Shown: positions 53,989 to 63,606, counted from the first letter of the stretch. The stretch: DNA of 64,000 nt from Roseovarius indicus (GCF_008728195.1 NZ_CP031598.1:372001-436000), one strand, 5' to 3'. Notes: generated from the letters alone by a model not told the origin. Made by a program: numbers and translations.

Positions 53989-55316
53989 AAGTCACCCGCC
54001 TGCCTGTCGATCCCGGCCCCGCCGGGTGGAACGAGATCCTGCCTGCCGCCGACGCGGCGCAGGAACTGCACGAGCGCACCACCGCCGATTTCCTTGTCAT
54101 CGGCGGCGGCTATGCGGGGCTTGCGGCGACCCGGCGGCTGGCGCAGCTGAACCCCGAGGCGCGGATCGTGCTGCTGGAGGCGAAACGCATCGGCGAGGGA
54201 CCGGCGGGGCGCAATTCCGGTTTCATGATCGACCTGCCGCATGACCTGGCCTCCGACGATTACGGCGGGGCGGTGGAAGCCGATAAGGCCCAGACCCGCG
54301 CCAACCGGGCGGGGATCGACTTCGCCGGGGCGATGGCCGAGGAATACGGGCTTGGCGAGGAGGCGTTTGCCCGGTCGGGCAAGATCAACGCGGCGGCGAC
54401 CGACAAGGGGCATCGGCACAATCTCGACTATGCGCAGCACCTCACGGCGATGGGCGAGGCGAACGAGATGCTCGACGCGGCGCAGATGCGCGAGCTGACT
54501 GGCACGGGCTATTACCAGAGCGGGCTTTACACCCCCGGCACGGCGATGATCCAGCCGGCGATGTTCGTGCGCGGGGTGGCGCGGGGGCTGCGCTCGAACC
54601 GGGTGCGGATCTACGAGAATTCGCCGGTGACGGACCTGAAGCGCAACGGCGCGTGGAACGCGACGACGCCCCGGGGCCGAGTGGTGGCGCCGAAGGTGAT
54701 CCTGGCGGTTAACGGCCATGCCAACAGCTTCGGCTATTTCAAGCGGCAGTTGCTGCATGTCTTCACCTATGCCTCGATGACCCGGGCTTTGACCGCGGAC
54801 GAGGTGCAGAAACTCGGCGGCCAGCCCCGCTGGGGCGCCACACCGGCCGACCCGATGGGCACCACCGTGCGGCGCATTTCGGGGATTGGCGGCGACCGGA
54901 TCGTGATCCGCAACCGGTTCACCTGTGATCCTTCGATGGAGGTGAGCGCCGCGCGGATTGCGCGGGTGGGACGGGATCACGACAGGGCCTTCGCGGCGCG
55001 GTTTCCCATGCTGACGGATGTCGGGATGGAGTATCGCTGGGGCGGGCGGCTGTGCCTGAGCTGGAACAGCGTGCCCGCGACGGGGGAGGTCGAAACGGGG
55101 CTGTTTTCGGCCTGTTGTCAGAACGGGCTGGGCACGGCGAAGGGCACGATGCTGGGGATGGTGACGGCGGATCTGGCGGCGGGGAACCATACCGACCTGC
55201 TGGCCGATGTGCTGTCGCTCGATGCGCCGAAGCGGCTGCCGCCCCTTCCGTTCACCTTCCTCGGCGCCAATGCAGTGATGCGCTGGGGCGAGATGAAGGC
55301 GCGGCGCGAGATGTGA
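53985..55316 (+). CDS. FAD-dependent amine oxidase/dehydrogenase (DAO family)
   Basis: This 443-residue flavoprotein has the ADP-binding GGGYAG (about 40-45), AGRNSGFM and the late DAO-type CQNGLGTAKGT segment. It is similar in layout to PuuB and other gamma-glutamyl-amine or N-methyl amino acid oxidases that release an aldehyde. It is the last gene of the cluster, coupled to the SDR. With the GS-like ligase, PuuC-like ALDH and the amidase it completes a possible gamma-glutamylated amine route. Confidence 0.88.
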   Translation: MKVTRLPVDPGPAGWNEILPAADAAQELHERTTADFLVIGGGYAGLAATRRLAQLNPEARIVLLEAKRIGEGPAGRNSGFMIDLPHDLASDDYGGAVEADKAQTRANRAGIDFAGAMAEEYGLGEEAFARSGKINAAATDKGHRHNLDYAQHLTAMGEANEMLDAAQMRELTGTGYYQSGLYTPGTAMIQPAMFVRGVARGLRSNRVRIYENSPVTDLKRNGAWNATTPRGRVVAPKVILAVNGHANSFGYFKRQLLHVFTYASMTRALTADEVQKLGGQPRWGATPADPMGTTVRRISGIGGDRIVIRNRFTCDPSMEVSAARIARVGRDHDRAFAARFPMLTDVGMEYRWGGRLCLSWNSVPATGEVETGLFSACCQNGLGTAKGTMLGMVTADLAAGNHTDLLADVLSLDAPKRLPPLPFTFLGANAVMRWGEMKARREM

Positions 55317-55377
55317 GGCCGCTCGTCAGCCCTTGCGGGCTGTCTCGCGAGGCAGGCGCGCAAGGGACTGAAGGGCG

Positions 55378-55764
55378 TCAGTCGCGGGCGAGGTCTTTCA
55401 GGATCGGGCAGTCTGGCCGGTTGTCGCCCGCGCAGGTGCGCACCAGTTCGTTGAGCGTATCACGCATCGCCTGAAGCTGGGCGATCTTCTCCTCGATCTG
55501 GTGCAGATGCTCCGACGCCACGCGCTTCACGTCCGCACTGGCCCGGGCGTCATCCTCGTAAAGGGCCAGCAGCGTGCGGCAATCCTCGATCGAAAATCCC
55601 AGCGCGCGGGCCCGCCCGAGAAAGGCCAGCTTGTGCGCATCGGTCTCGCGGAACACGCGATAGCCGTTGGCATCCCGCGCCGGCCGGACAAGGCCGATAT
55701 CCTCGTAGTACCGGATCGTCTTGGCCGGCAGGCCGGTGCGCTCTGCCACGTCGCCGATGTTCAT
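55378..55764 (-). CDS. cueR: Cu(I)-responsive MerR regulator CueR
   Basis: The 128-residue MerR-family activator has a winged helix (NIGDVAERTGLPAKTIRYYE), a dimerisation coiled coil and the Cu(I)-binding Cys pair in the C-terminal loop (CAGDNRPDC). The start at 55764 is chosen because GGAGG stands 5 bases before it; an ATG at 55779 overlapping the copA stop is weaker. It is cotranscribed downstream of copA and should activate the promoter at 58278-58308. Confidence 0.93.
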   Translation of the reverse strand: MNIGDVAERTGLPAKTIRYYEDIGLVRPARDANGYRVFRETDAHKLAFLGRARALGFSIEDCRTLLALYEDDARASADVKRVASEHLHQIEEKIAQLQAMRDTLNELVRTCAGDNRPDCPILKDLARD

Positions 55765-55775
55765 TGCCGCCTCCG

Positions 55776-58271
55776 TCATTCTGCTGCCGCGGGGTGCAGG
55801 GCCGGGGCGGGGCCTGCCGGCTTTTCCGGTACGGCTCGGCCCACCCGGCGCAGGCGCAGCGCGTTGGTGACCACGAAGACCGAGCTCAGCGCCATCGCCC
55901 CCGCCGCCAGCATCGGCGACAGAAGCGTGCCGGTCAGCGGGTAAAGCACGCCCGCCGCCACCGGTATGAGCGCGGCGTTATAGGCGAAGGCCCAGAACAG
56001 GTTCTGCCGGATATTCCGCATGGTCCGCCGCGACAGGTGCCGGGCGGTCGCCACACCGCCAAGGTCGCCCGACATCAGCACCACGTCGGCCGACTCGATG
56101 GCCACATCGGTGCCGGTGCCCACGGCGATGCCGATATCCGCCTCGGCGAGGGCAGGCGCGTCGTTGATCCCGTCGCCCACGAAGACGACCGAGCCGAGGC
56201 TTTCCCGCAGCGCCTGCACCGCCTTCCGCTTGTCGGCGGGCAGCACACCCGCCTCGACATGGTCTATCCCCAGGTCAGCGGCGATGGCATTGGCGGTTGC
56301 CGGTGTATCGCCGGTGATCATGGCGATCTTCAGCCCCTCCTCCCGCAGCGCATCGAGTGCGGCGCGGGTGGTGGGCTTCACCTGGTCGGCCACGGCCATG
56401 AGGCCGGCCAGCTGCCCGTCGATGGCGACAAAGACCGGGCTTTGCCCCATGGCCGACACCTCGCCGGCCGCCCCGTTCAGCGCGTCATGATCCACGCCTT
56501 CCCGCTCCATCAGCCGCGCGGTGCCGATCAGCATCTCATGCCCGTCGACCGTGGCCGACAGACCGTGCCCGCCGATCGCGCGCATGTCCTCGGCCGGCGG
56601 AATATTCAGGCCCTTGTCCCTGGCCGCCTCAACGATGGCCTGCGCGATCGGGTGTTCCGACTGCGCCTCGGCTGCCGCCACGAGGCGCAGCACGGTATCC
56701 TCGTCCTGCCCCTCGACCGTCACCAGCCGGGTCAGGCGGGGGCGCCCCTGGGTCAGCGTACCGGTCTTGTCGAAGGCCACCACGCGCGCCTCGTCGAGCC
56801 GTTGTAGCGCGTCGCCCTTGCGGAACAGAACGCCCAGCTCGGCCGCGCGGCCCGTGCCGACCATGATCGACGTTGGCGTCGCCAGGCCCATCGCACAGGG
56901 GCACGCGATGATCAGCACCGACACGCCCGCCACCAGTGCCAGACCCAGCGCCGGGCTCGGGCCCACGGCCAGCCACACCAGCACCGTCAGAACGGCGATG
57001 GCGATGACCACCGGCACGAAAACCGCGACCACGCGGTCGGCCAGCGACTGGATCGGCAGGCGGGTGCCCTGCGCCCGCTGCACCTCGGCCACGATCTGCG
57101 ACAGCATCGTGTCGCGGCCCACACGGGTGGCCTTGAATGTCAGTGCACTGTCGCCGTTCACCGTGCCGCCGATCACCTCGTCGCCGGGCGCCTTGGCCAC
57201 CGGCACCGGCTCGCCCGAGATCATGCTCTCGTCGACGTAAGCCTCGCCTCTGGTCACCTCGCCATCCACGGCGATCTTCTCGCCCGGGCGGACCAGCAGG
57301 AGGTCACCCGGCTGCACGCTCTCCAGCGGAATATCCTCGTAGCCGCCGTTGCGCTCCACCCGCGCGGTCTTGGGCTGCAGGCCCACCAGCTTGCGGATCG
57401 CCTCGCCCGCCTGCCCGCGCGCCCGCGCCTCGAGCCAGCGGCCGAGAAGGATCAGCGTCACGATCACGGCCGCAGCCTCGAAATAGACGGCCCTTGTGCC
57501 CTCGGGCAGCAGCGACGGCGCGAAAAGCGCCACGGTCGAGAAGGCCCACGCGGCCGACGCGCCAAGCGCCACCAGCGAGTTCATCTCCGGCGCCCCGCGC
57601 AGAAGCGCGGGCACGCCTTTCACGAAGAACTCCCGCCCCGGCCAGACCAGAACGATGGTCGCCAGCACGAATTGCAGCATCCACGAGGTCTGTTGTCCGA
57701 TGGTCTGCTGCACGAAATGGTGGAAGGCGGGGACCATGTGCCCGCCCATCTCGACGATGAAGATCGGCAGGGTCAGGGCACCCGCGATCAGCGTGCGGCG
57801 CAGGGCCGGGGTGGCCTCGTCCTCCTGCCGGTCGGGGCGCGGGGCGCCGTCATCGGCGGGCACGCTCGGGTAGCCGGCATCGCTGACCGCGCGGGCCAGC
57901 TCCTGTGGGCTGATCGCGTCGGTGAAGATCTGCACCGTCGCGGTGCCGGCGGCGAAGTTCACGGCGGCATCGACCACGCCGGGCAAGGCCGTCAGGGCTT
58001 TCTCGACACGGCCGGCGCAGGAGGCGCAGGACATCTCCGACACCTCCAGCGTCACCGTATCGGTGCGCGCCGGGTATCCGGCTTGGTCGAGTGCCTCGAC
58101 GATGGCCGCCTCTGTGCCGTGAGCGGCGGTCACCTCGGCACTGCGGGCGGCGAAATTCACCTCGGCGTTTTCAACGCCGGGCACGGCCGAGATCGCACGC
58201 TGTGCCCGGCCGGCACAGCCGGCACAGGACATCTCGTCGATCTCGATTCGGAAGTGTTGGGTCTGGGTCAT
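55776..58271 (-). CDS. copA: Cu(I)-exporting P-type ATPase CopA
   Basis: The 831-residue P1B-type ATPase has two N-terminal heavy-metal domains with CxxC (Cys16/Cys19 in MSCAGCAGR; second MSCASCAGR near 85-92), the transmembrane CPC site [12 protein letters not shown] near 458, phosphorylation DKTGTLTQG near 497, and [10 protein letters not shown]. It pumps cytosolic Cu(I) to the periplasm. It ends just inside the cueR region, giving a copA-cueR operon led by a CueR box. Confidence 0.97.
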   Translation of the reverse strand: MTQTQHFRIEIDEMSCAGCAGRAQRAISAVPGVENAEVNFAARSAEVTAAHGTEAAIVEALDQAGYPARTDTVTLEVSEMSCASCAGRVEKALTALPGVVDAAVNFAAGTATVQIFTDAISPQELARAVSDAGYPSVPADDGAPRPDRQEDEATPALRRTLIAGALTLPIFIVEMGGHMVPAFHHFVQQTIGQQTSWMLQFVLATIVLVWPGREFFVKGVPALLRGAPEMNSLVALGASAAWAFSTVALFAPSLLPEGTRAVYFEAAAVIVTLILLGRWLEARARGQAGEAIRKLVGLQPKTARVERNGGYEDIPLESVQPGDLLLVRPGEKIAVDGEVTRGEAYVDESMISGEPVPVAKAPGDEVIGGTVNGDSALTFKATRVGRDTMLSQIVAEVQRAQGTRLPIQSLADRVVAVFVPVVIAIAVLTVLVWLAVGPSPALGLALVAGVSVLIIACPCAMGLATPTSIMVGTGRAAELGVLFRKGDALQRLDEARVVAFDKTGTLTQGRPRLTRLVTVEGQDEDTVLRLVAAAEAQSEHPIAQAIVEAARDKGLNIPPAEDMRAIGGHGLSATVDGHEMLIGTARLMEREGVDHDALNGAAGEVSAMGQSPVFVAIDGQLAGLMAVADQVKPTTRAALDALREEGLKIAMITGDTPATANAIAADLGIDHVEAGVLPADKRKAVQALRESLGSVVFVGDGINDAPALAEADIGIAVGTGTDVAIESADVVLMSGDLGGVATARHLSRRTMRNIRQNLFWAFAYNAALIPVAAGVLYPLTGTLLSPMLAAGAMALSSVFVVTNALRLRRVGRAVPEKPAGPAPALHPAAAE

Positions 58272-58277
58272 GTTTCC

Positions 58278-58308
58278 CAGATAGGGCTTCCAGTCACTGG
58301 AAGGTCAA
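58278..58308 (-). promoter_or_regulatory. CueR-dependent copA promoter
   Basis: The perfect palindrome CTTCCAGTCACTGGAAG (58287-58303) lies between a TTGACC -35 (58308-58303, minus strand) and a TATCTG-like -10 with a long 19-base spacer, the geometry of MerR-family promoters. It is 16 bases or more upstream of the copA ATG. Confidence 0.8.
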
Positions 58309-58331
58309 GGGGGCAGATCAACAAAACGCGA

Positions 58332-58976
58332 TCAGCGGCTCAGAAGGGGTGCGACGAGGTCGGCAATACGGCCCGAGCCCTTTGCCGACGGGTGGGTCTT
58401 GTCCGCCGCGAATAGCGTCAGGTCATCGGGGCGGAACACGTCATCCATGTCGGCCAGCGTCACGCCGGCATCCCGCGCCGCCATCCGGCCCAGCCGCGCC
58501 TCGAGCACCTTGTAGCGCGGCTCGCAGGCTGTCCCTGCGTATTTAGGCGAGGTGTAATAGTCGGCCCAGATCACCTGCGACCCGCGCCTGCGCAGATCGG
58601 CCACCAGCGCGGGGATCGCGCCCTGCGTGCCGTCCTCGGATATCAGCCGGTTGAGCACCGGGCCACATTGGCCGCAGTCACAGTTGGTCAGATCGTTGGC
58701 CCCGCCATTCACGACGACATGCGCGACCCGCACGCCCTCAAGCTGCGAAGGGATGTTCAACGGACCCGCTCCACCCATCACCTTGGCCAGCGGCAGCGAG
58801 ACGTCGCCCACAGGTTCGTTTAACCGCGCCTCCAACTGATCGGCCACCGAGGCCCCGGCGGAACGGTTCCAAGCCATGACGGAATCGCCGGCGACGACGA
58901 TGCGGGCTTGATCGGGAACGCCGCGCCCACAGGCGGCGAGAACAAGGAGGAGGGAGAGGAGGATCACGTGTTTCAT
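58332..58976 (-). CDS. SGNH/GDSL hydrolase-like lipoprotein
   Basis: The 214-residue protein has a lipoprotein signal (LLLVLAACG, Cys16). Block I of the SGNH fold is VVAGDSVMAW, with Ser as nucleophile. The Asn block is VVNGGANDLTN and the terminal Asp-x2-His analogue is ADKTHPSA. It probably deacylates or de-esterifies an envelope substrate. It has four extra Cys (CDCGQC and ACE). The gene is 61 bases from the copA start; no functional link to copper is evident. Confidence 0.8.
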   Translation of the reverse strand: MKHVILLSLLLVLAACGRGVPDQARIVVAGDSVMAWNRSAGASVADQLEARLNEPVGDVSLPLAKVMGGAGPLNIPSQLEGVRVAHVVVNGGANDLTNCDCGQCGPVLNRLISEDGTQGAIPALVADLRRRGSQVIWADYYTSPKYAGTACEPRYKVLEARLGRMAARDAGVTLADMDDVFRPDDLTLFAADKTHPSAKGSGRIADLVAPLLSR

Positions 58977-59285
58977 CCAAGGGGAAGTGATCCAGTCGGG
59001 GTTGGGATCAAGGTAGGGCGGCGGTATCTTGCGGAACAGCAGAGGAGCCGCGCATCGGTGGGCCGCGGTGCGGCGATCCAAACGGGCGTGGCCTGGTGGT
59101 TTATGCCCGCCACGTACATCCGAGGTCACGTTGTCGCTCTGGCCTCTCCAAATCGCCGGGCCGTCGGGGCGGCCCAGCGATGCGCGGCGGGCTTCGCCAT
59201 CTATTCCGCGCGGGAACCTCGATGCCGCGACCAATTGAAAAAGGCCGGACGCCCGGCCCGGCCCTTTCCCGTCATCCCACGATGA
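58977..59285. other. intergenic stretch without recognisable gene
   Basis: This 309-base GC-rich stretch lies between the SGNH gene and the end of preA. Several frames are open but show no family similarity, ribosome site or hydrophobic pattern. I see no terminator with a T-tract. Confidence 0.5.
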
Positions 59286-60590
59286 TCACTCCGCCGCGCA
59301 GGCCCCCGGGTTGTTGGGGTGCATCGTCCAGTTGGCGTAGTCTTCCTCGACGACCTTGCCGGTGCGCTTGTCCACCTCGCCGGGCGCCACCCGCTCCATC
59401 GTGATGCAGTCCTCCACCGGGCAGACATTGACGCAAAGGTTGCAGGCCACGCATTCCTCGTCGATCACCTCGAAGACCCGGTCCTCGGACATCGAGATGG
59501 CCTGGTGGCTGGTATCCTCGCAGGCCGCGTAGCAGCGGCCGCACTTGATGCAGGCATCCTGGTCGATGCGCGCCTTCGTGACGTAGTTGAGGTTGAGGTG
59601 CTGCCAGTCCGAAAGGTTCGGCACCGCGCGGCCCACCAGTTCGTCGACCGAGGTGAACCCCTTCTCGTCCATGTAATGCGACAGGCCCGAGATCATCTCC
59701 TGCACGATCTTGAAGCCATAGGTCATCGCGGCGGTGCAGACCTGCACGTTGCCGGCGCCGAGCGCCATGAACTCGGCCGCGTCCTTCCACGTGGTCACGC
59801 CGCCGATGCCCGAGATGGGCAGGCCCTGCAATTCGGGCGTGCGGGCGATTTCGGCCACCATGTTGAGCGCGATGGGCTTCACCGCCGGGCCGCAATAGCC
59901 GCCATGCGCGCCCTTGCCGTCGATCGTGGGCTCTGGCGCGAAGATGTCGAGGTCGACCCCGGTGATCGAGTTGATCGTGTTGATGAGCGACACCGCGTCG
60001 GCGCCACCATCCTTGGCGGCCTGCGCGGGCTTGCGGATATCGGTGATGTTGGGCGTCAGCTTGACGATCACCGGCAGGTCGGTGTGCTTCTTGCACCATT
60101 CCGCCACCTGCTGCACGTATTCCGGCACCTGGCCCACGGCCGAGCCCATGCCGCGCTCGCTCATCCCGTGGGGGCAGCCGAAGTTCAGCTCGACCCCGTC
60201 ACAGCCCGTCGCCGCCACTTTCTCGAGGATCGCCTTCCAGCTCTCCTCCTCCACCGGAACCATCAGCGAGGCGATGATCGCGCGGTCGGGGTAATCCTTC
60301 TTCACCCGCGTCATCTCGTCGAGGTTGGTCTGCAGCGGCCGGTCGGTGATCAGCTCGATGTTGTTGAGCCCCAGAAGCCGCCGGTCGGCGCCCCAGATCG
60401 CGCCGTAACGCGGGCCGTTCACGTTGACGATGGGCGGGCCTTCCTCGCCCAGCGTCTTCCACACGACCCCGCCCCAGCCGGCCTCGAAGGCGCGGCGGAC
60501 GTTGTATTCCTTGTCCGTCGGCGGGGCCGAGGCCAGCCAGAACGGGTTGGGGGATTTGATCCCGATGAAGTTGGATGTCAGATCGGCCAT
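59286..60590 (-). CDS. preA: NAD-dependent dihydropyrimidine dehydrogenase subunit PreA
   Basis: The 434-residue FMN/Fe-S subunit reduces uracil and thymine to dihydropyrimidines. The dihydroorotate-dehydrogenase-like barrel has ELNFGCPHGMSERGMGSAVG (active loop with Cys) and GIGGVTTW, followed by two [4Fe-4S] motifs (CIKCGRCYAACE and CVACNLCVNVCPVEDC). It partners PreT encoded upstream. A methyltransferase gene separates the two. Confidence 0.95.
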   Translation of the reverse strand: MADLTSNFIGIKSPNPFWLASAPPTDKEYNVRRAFEAGWGGVVWKTLGEEGPPIVNVNGPRYGAIWGADRRLLGLNNIELITDRPLQTNLDEMTRVKKDYPDRAIIASLMVPVEEESWKAILEKVAATGCDGVELNFGCPHGMSERGMGSAVGQVPEYVQQVAEWCKKHTDLPVIVKLTPNITDIRKPAQAAKDGGADAVSLINTINSITGVDLDIFAPEPTIDGKGAHGGYCGPAVKPIALNMVAEIARTPELQGLPISGIGGVTTWKDAAEFMALGAGNVQVCTAAMTYGFKIVQEMISGLSHYMDEKGFTSVDELVGRAVPNLSDWQHLNLNYVTKARIDQDACIKCGRCYAACEDTSHQAISMSEDRVFEVIDEECVACNLCVNVCPVEDCITMERVAPGEVDKRTGKVVEEDYANWTMHPNNPGACAAE

Positions 60591-60624
60591 GTTGTCTGGT
60601 CCTTTCCCTGTTGCCTGCGCGGCC

Positions 60625-61461
60625 CTAGTCCGGCGCGCGGAAGATCATTTCGACCGGGGCGATATCCCCGGCGGATATATGCGTGACGTAGTTCTGCAGC
60701 TTGTCCTTCGCGGTGCCGCCCATCAGCAGGTGAATGCCCAGCGGCGGCGGCCCGCCTGCCTTTTCCATCCGGGCGAAGACCCGGTTGAAGAAGTCGAGCG
60801 CAAAGTCGAGCCGGTTGCGTTCGGCCACAAGCTCGAGCCCGGCCTTTTCGGCGGCCTCGCGGTACATCTCCGGAGGGTCGACGAAGGAAAAGCCCGAGGT
60901 TTCGGCCCACGGAAACGGGAAGTTCAGCGGCTCATCGGAGAGGCGCATCACGTCGAAGAGGGCGAAGGTCCCGCCCGGCGCCAGAACCCGCGCCACCTCG
61001 GCGAAGAGGCCCGTCTTGTCCTCGATATTCATGCCCACGTGGAACATGAGCGCGAGGTCGAAGGCGTCATCCTCCACCGGCAGATCAAGCGCACTGCCGG
61101 TCTTGAAAAGCGTCCGCTCCTCGAGCCCCACCAGCGTGCTCAGCACCTTGGCCGCCGCCACGTAACCGGGCGTCAGATCGACCCCGGTGACGTGACAGCC
61201 CGCCCGCCCCGCCACATGCCGGGCCGTGCCCCCGATGCCCGAACCGATATCGAGCACCCGCATCTCGCGGTCGATCTCGAGCTGGTCGAGCAGCGCGTCG
61301 GTCGCCTCCTGCCCGCCGGTATGGAACTCGTCCACCGGCTTGAGATCGTCGGGCGTCGGCGCCTCCGGGTCGGCGCCGGCCTTTTCCAACGCCGCCTTGA
61401 TCGTGTCGACGATATGCTCGACCGAGTAGTGATCGGCCACACGGGTTTCGAGGCTTTCCAT
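60625..61461 (-). CDS. SAM-dependent methyltransferase
   Basis: This 278-residue class I methyltransferase has VLDIGSGIGGTARHVA as the SAM-binding motif I, TGVDLTPGYV as motif II, FDLALMFHVGMNIEDK and a C-terminal substrate cap. Overall it resembles the coclaurine/sarcosine or UbiE-like small-molecule methyltransferases. The start at 61461 has AAGGG about 10 bases upstream. It lies between preT and preA in the same direction with short gaps (34 and 44 bases), yet methylation has no place in the known pyrimidine route. Confidence 0.82.
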   Translation of the reverse strand: MESLETRVADHYSVEHIVDTIKAALEKAGADPEAPTPDDLKPVDEFHTGGQEATDALLDQLEIDREMRVLDIGSGIGGTARHVAGRAGCHVTGVDLTPGYVAAAKVLSTLVGLEERTLFKTGSALDLPVEDDAFDLALMFHVGMNIEDKTGLFAEVARVLAPGGTFALFDVMRLSDEPLNFPFPWAETSGFSFVDPPEMYREAAEKAGLELVAERNRLDFALDFFNRVFARMEKAGGPPPLGIHLLMGGTAKDKLQNYVTHISAGDIAPVEMIFRAPD

Positions 61462-61505
61462 CGCGGTTTCCCTTTCGCGGGTCATGACCATGTCGGCCAA
61501 GCCTA

Positions 61506-62828
61506 TCACGAAACGAGGCTGGCGTGGATGTCCTCGGCGGCGTCGCGCCCCTCGGCCACCGCAGTCACCGTCAGGTCGTCGCCCCCGGCGGCGCAATCGC
61601 CCCCGGCCCAGACGCCCTCGACACTGGTGCGGCCCGCGCCCGTCACGGCGATCTTGCGGCCGTCGAGCTTGGGCAGGTCGTCGCCCTCCAGCGTCTGGCC
61701 GATGGCCTTGAACAGCTGGTCGGCGGGCAGGCGGAAGCGTTCACCGGTGGGTTTGAGATCGTCGTCGGTATATTCGAACTCGACCTCGCGCACCGCGCCG
61801 TTGCCGTGAATGGCAACCGGCGTGGCGTTGGTGATGATCCGCACGCCCTTCGAGGCGGCAAGATCCTGTTCGTAGACAGAGGCGTTCATCCGGTCGCGGC
61901 CCCGGCGATAGACAAGGCTCACGTTCAGGGCGCCCAGCAGCTTCGACTGCACGGCGGCATCGACGGCGGTCATCCCGCCCCCGATCACCACCACGTCGCG
62001 TCCCACGGGCAGGGAAGACAGGTCGCTTGCCTGCCGCAGCTCGGCGATGAAATCGACGGCGTCGGCGATGCCGTCCTTGTCCTCGTCGGCAAGCCCCAGC
62101 GCGTTCACGCCGCCAAGGCCCACGCCAAGGAACACGGCGTCATATTCCTCGCGCAGCGCTTCGAGCGTCAGATCGCGACCCAACCGCTTGCCCGTTTCGA
62201 CGGTGATGCCGCCGATCTTCAAAAGCCAGTCGACCTCGGCCTGGGCAAAACCGCCCACCGTCTTGTACGCGGCGATGCCGTATTCGTTCAGTCCGCCGGG
62301 CTTTTCCCGCCCGTCGAACAGCACCACGTCGGACCCGCGCATCGCCAGCCGGTGCGCGCAGGACAGGCCAGCTGGCCCGGCACCCACGACGGCCACGCGC
62401 TTGCCCGTCGGTGCGCCGCGCTTGAACGGGTGCACGTCCTTGGCCATCAGCGTGTCGGTGGCATAGCGCTGCAACTGGCCGATCAGCACCGGCTTGCCCT
62501 CGGCCACCTCGCGCACGCACACCTCTTCGCAAAGCGTCTCGGTCGGGCAGACCCGGGCGCACATGCCGCCAAGGATGTTCTGGCTCAGGATCGTCTCGGC
62601 CGCCGCCTCGGGCGTGCCGGTGGCGATCTGCCGGATGAAGAGGGGGATGTCGATGTCGGTGGGGCAGGCGGTGATGCAGGGCGCATCGTGGCAGAAGTAG
62701 CAGCGATCCGCCGCAACCAGCGCTTCGTGATCGTCGAGTGGGTCATGCAGGTCGGCGAAGTTCTCTTCGTAATCCTGTGCCTGCAGCCTGCCGGAGACGA
62801 TTCCCGGCGAAAAGGCGTTGTGGGTCAA
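61506..62828 (-). CDS. preT: NAD(P)-dependent dihydropyrimidine dehydrogenase subunit PreT
   Basis: The 440-residue GltD-like flavoprotein passes electrons from NADH to PreA. N-terminal Fe-S cysteines lie in CYFCHDAPCITACP and CARVCPTETLCEEVC; FAD/NAD loops are AVVGAGPAGLSCAHRLA and VVVIGGGMTAVDAA. I choose a TTG start at 62828 because GGAGG stands 5 bases before it and it gives the usual THNAFSPGIVSGRL N-terminus; the frame remains open to 63002. The candidate operator is at 62884-62899. Confidence 0.92.
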   Translation of the reverse strand: MTHNAFSPGIVSGRLQAQDYEENFADLHDPLDDHEALVAADRCYFCHDAPCITACPTDIDIPLFIRQIATGTPEAAAETILSQNILGGMCARVCPTETLCEEVCVREVAEGKPVLIGQLQRYATDTLMAKDVHPFKRGAPTGKRVAVVGAGPAGLSCAHRLAMRGSDVVLFDGREKPGGLNEYGIAAYKTVGGFAQAEVDWLLKIGGITVETGKRLGRDLTLEALREEYDAVFLGVGLGGVNALGLADEDKDGIADAVDFIAELRQASDLSSLPVGRDVVVIGGGMTAVDAAVQSKLLGALNVSLVYRRGRDRMNASVYEQDLAASKGVRIITNATPVAIHGNGAVREVEFEYTDDDLKPTGERFRLPADQLFKAIGQTLEGDDLPKLDGRKIAVTGAGRTSVEGVWAGGDCAAGGDDLTVTAVAEGRDAAEDIHASLVS

Positions 62829-62883
62829 GATGTCCTCCACGTGTTGGCCGTGTTTTTCAAAGGAGTATGACACAGGTTCTTTT

Positions 62884-62899
62884 TTTATCAAATGGTAAA
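62884..62899 (-). promoter_or_regulatory. RutR-like operator upstream of preT
   Basis: On the minus strand TTTACCATTTGATAAA matches the RutR consensus (TTGACCA-N2-TGGTCAA) at most positions and is itself nearly palindromic. It is centred about 63 bases before the preT start. It suggests uracil-responsive control of pyrimidine catabolism. Confidence 0.45.
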
Positions 62900-63105
62900 A
62901 TTTCAGCACGTCACCGCATGTTTCAGCAGTTGGAAAAGCCGCTCGGTCGAGGCGCGTGTGGTTTGAGCGCAACAGCTCGCGTACACGCGGTGAGTGTATC
63001 AAACTGAGCTTGCCTCCGCGCGGAAGAGCGACTTAGCTGGCAGCCCGACCCACCCAACTTCTTTGGTAGGCAGGAAAAATCAAGACAACACAGGATTAAG
63101 TAACA

Positions 63106-63606
63106 GTGTCTTTCAGGTTCATTGTGCCGGCTCTGGCCGCAATTCTCATGACGACCACCGGCTGCGCCACCGTGACCCGCGGCAGCACCGAAGAAGTCAC
63201 CTTCACCTCCAAGCCCAGCGGGGCAGTCGTCACGACCGGCCTGGGCTCCGGCTGCACCACGCCCTGCGCGATACGCATCAGCCGGAAAGAGGCATTCTGG
63301 GTGACCTTCAAGCGCGGCCGCGACGTCCGCAAGCTGCATGTCACGGTCAAGTCCTCGTCGGACGGCACCGCCGCGACGGCCGGCAATTTCATCGCCGGCG
63401 GGCTGATCGGCGTGGCGGTCGATGCCGATTCCGGCGCAACGCTCGACCACGTGCCGAACCCGGTGCATGTCGATTTCTCCGTGCCGCAGGCGGACATTCA
63501 GCAATCGGCAGACGCCTATTACCACGCGATCCGAAAGGCCGAGGAAGAGAAGTTCGCCAAGGAGCGCGCGGCCGAAAAGGCCGCGAAGGAAAAGCAGATG
63601 CAGTGA
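63106..63606 (+). CDS. PEGA-like lipoprotein
   Basis: The 166-residue lipoprotein has a signal ending in TTTGC (Cys20) and a mature part with a PEGA-type segment (VTFTSKPSGAVVTTGLGSGC; TTPCAIRISRKEAFWVTFKR). A glycine-rich hydrophobic stretch GNFIAGGLIGVAVDADSGAT follows, and the C-terminus is Lys/Glu/Ala-rich. The start is GTG at 63106 with AGGA about 10 bases upstream. Such proteins are often mislabelled translation initiation factor 2. Location is the outer membrane or periplasm; the role is unknown. Confidence 0.75.
   Translation: MSFRFIVPALAAILMTTTGCATVTRGSTEEVTFTSKPSGAVVTTGLGSGCTTPCAIRISRKEAFWVTFKRGRDVRKLHVTVKSSSDGTAATAGNFIAGGLIGVAVDADSGATLDHVPNPVHVDFSVPQADIQQSADAYYHAIRKAEEEKFAKERAAEKAAKEKQMQ

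Noticed and set aside
58977..59285. Open frames between the SGNH lipoprotein and preA
   Set aside because: They have no ribosome site, hydrophobic pattern or family resemblance, and they conflict with each other.
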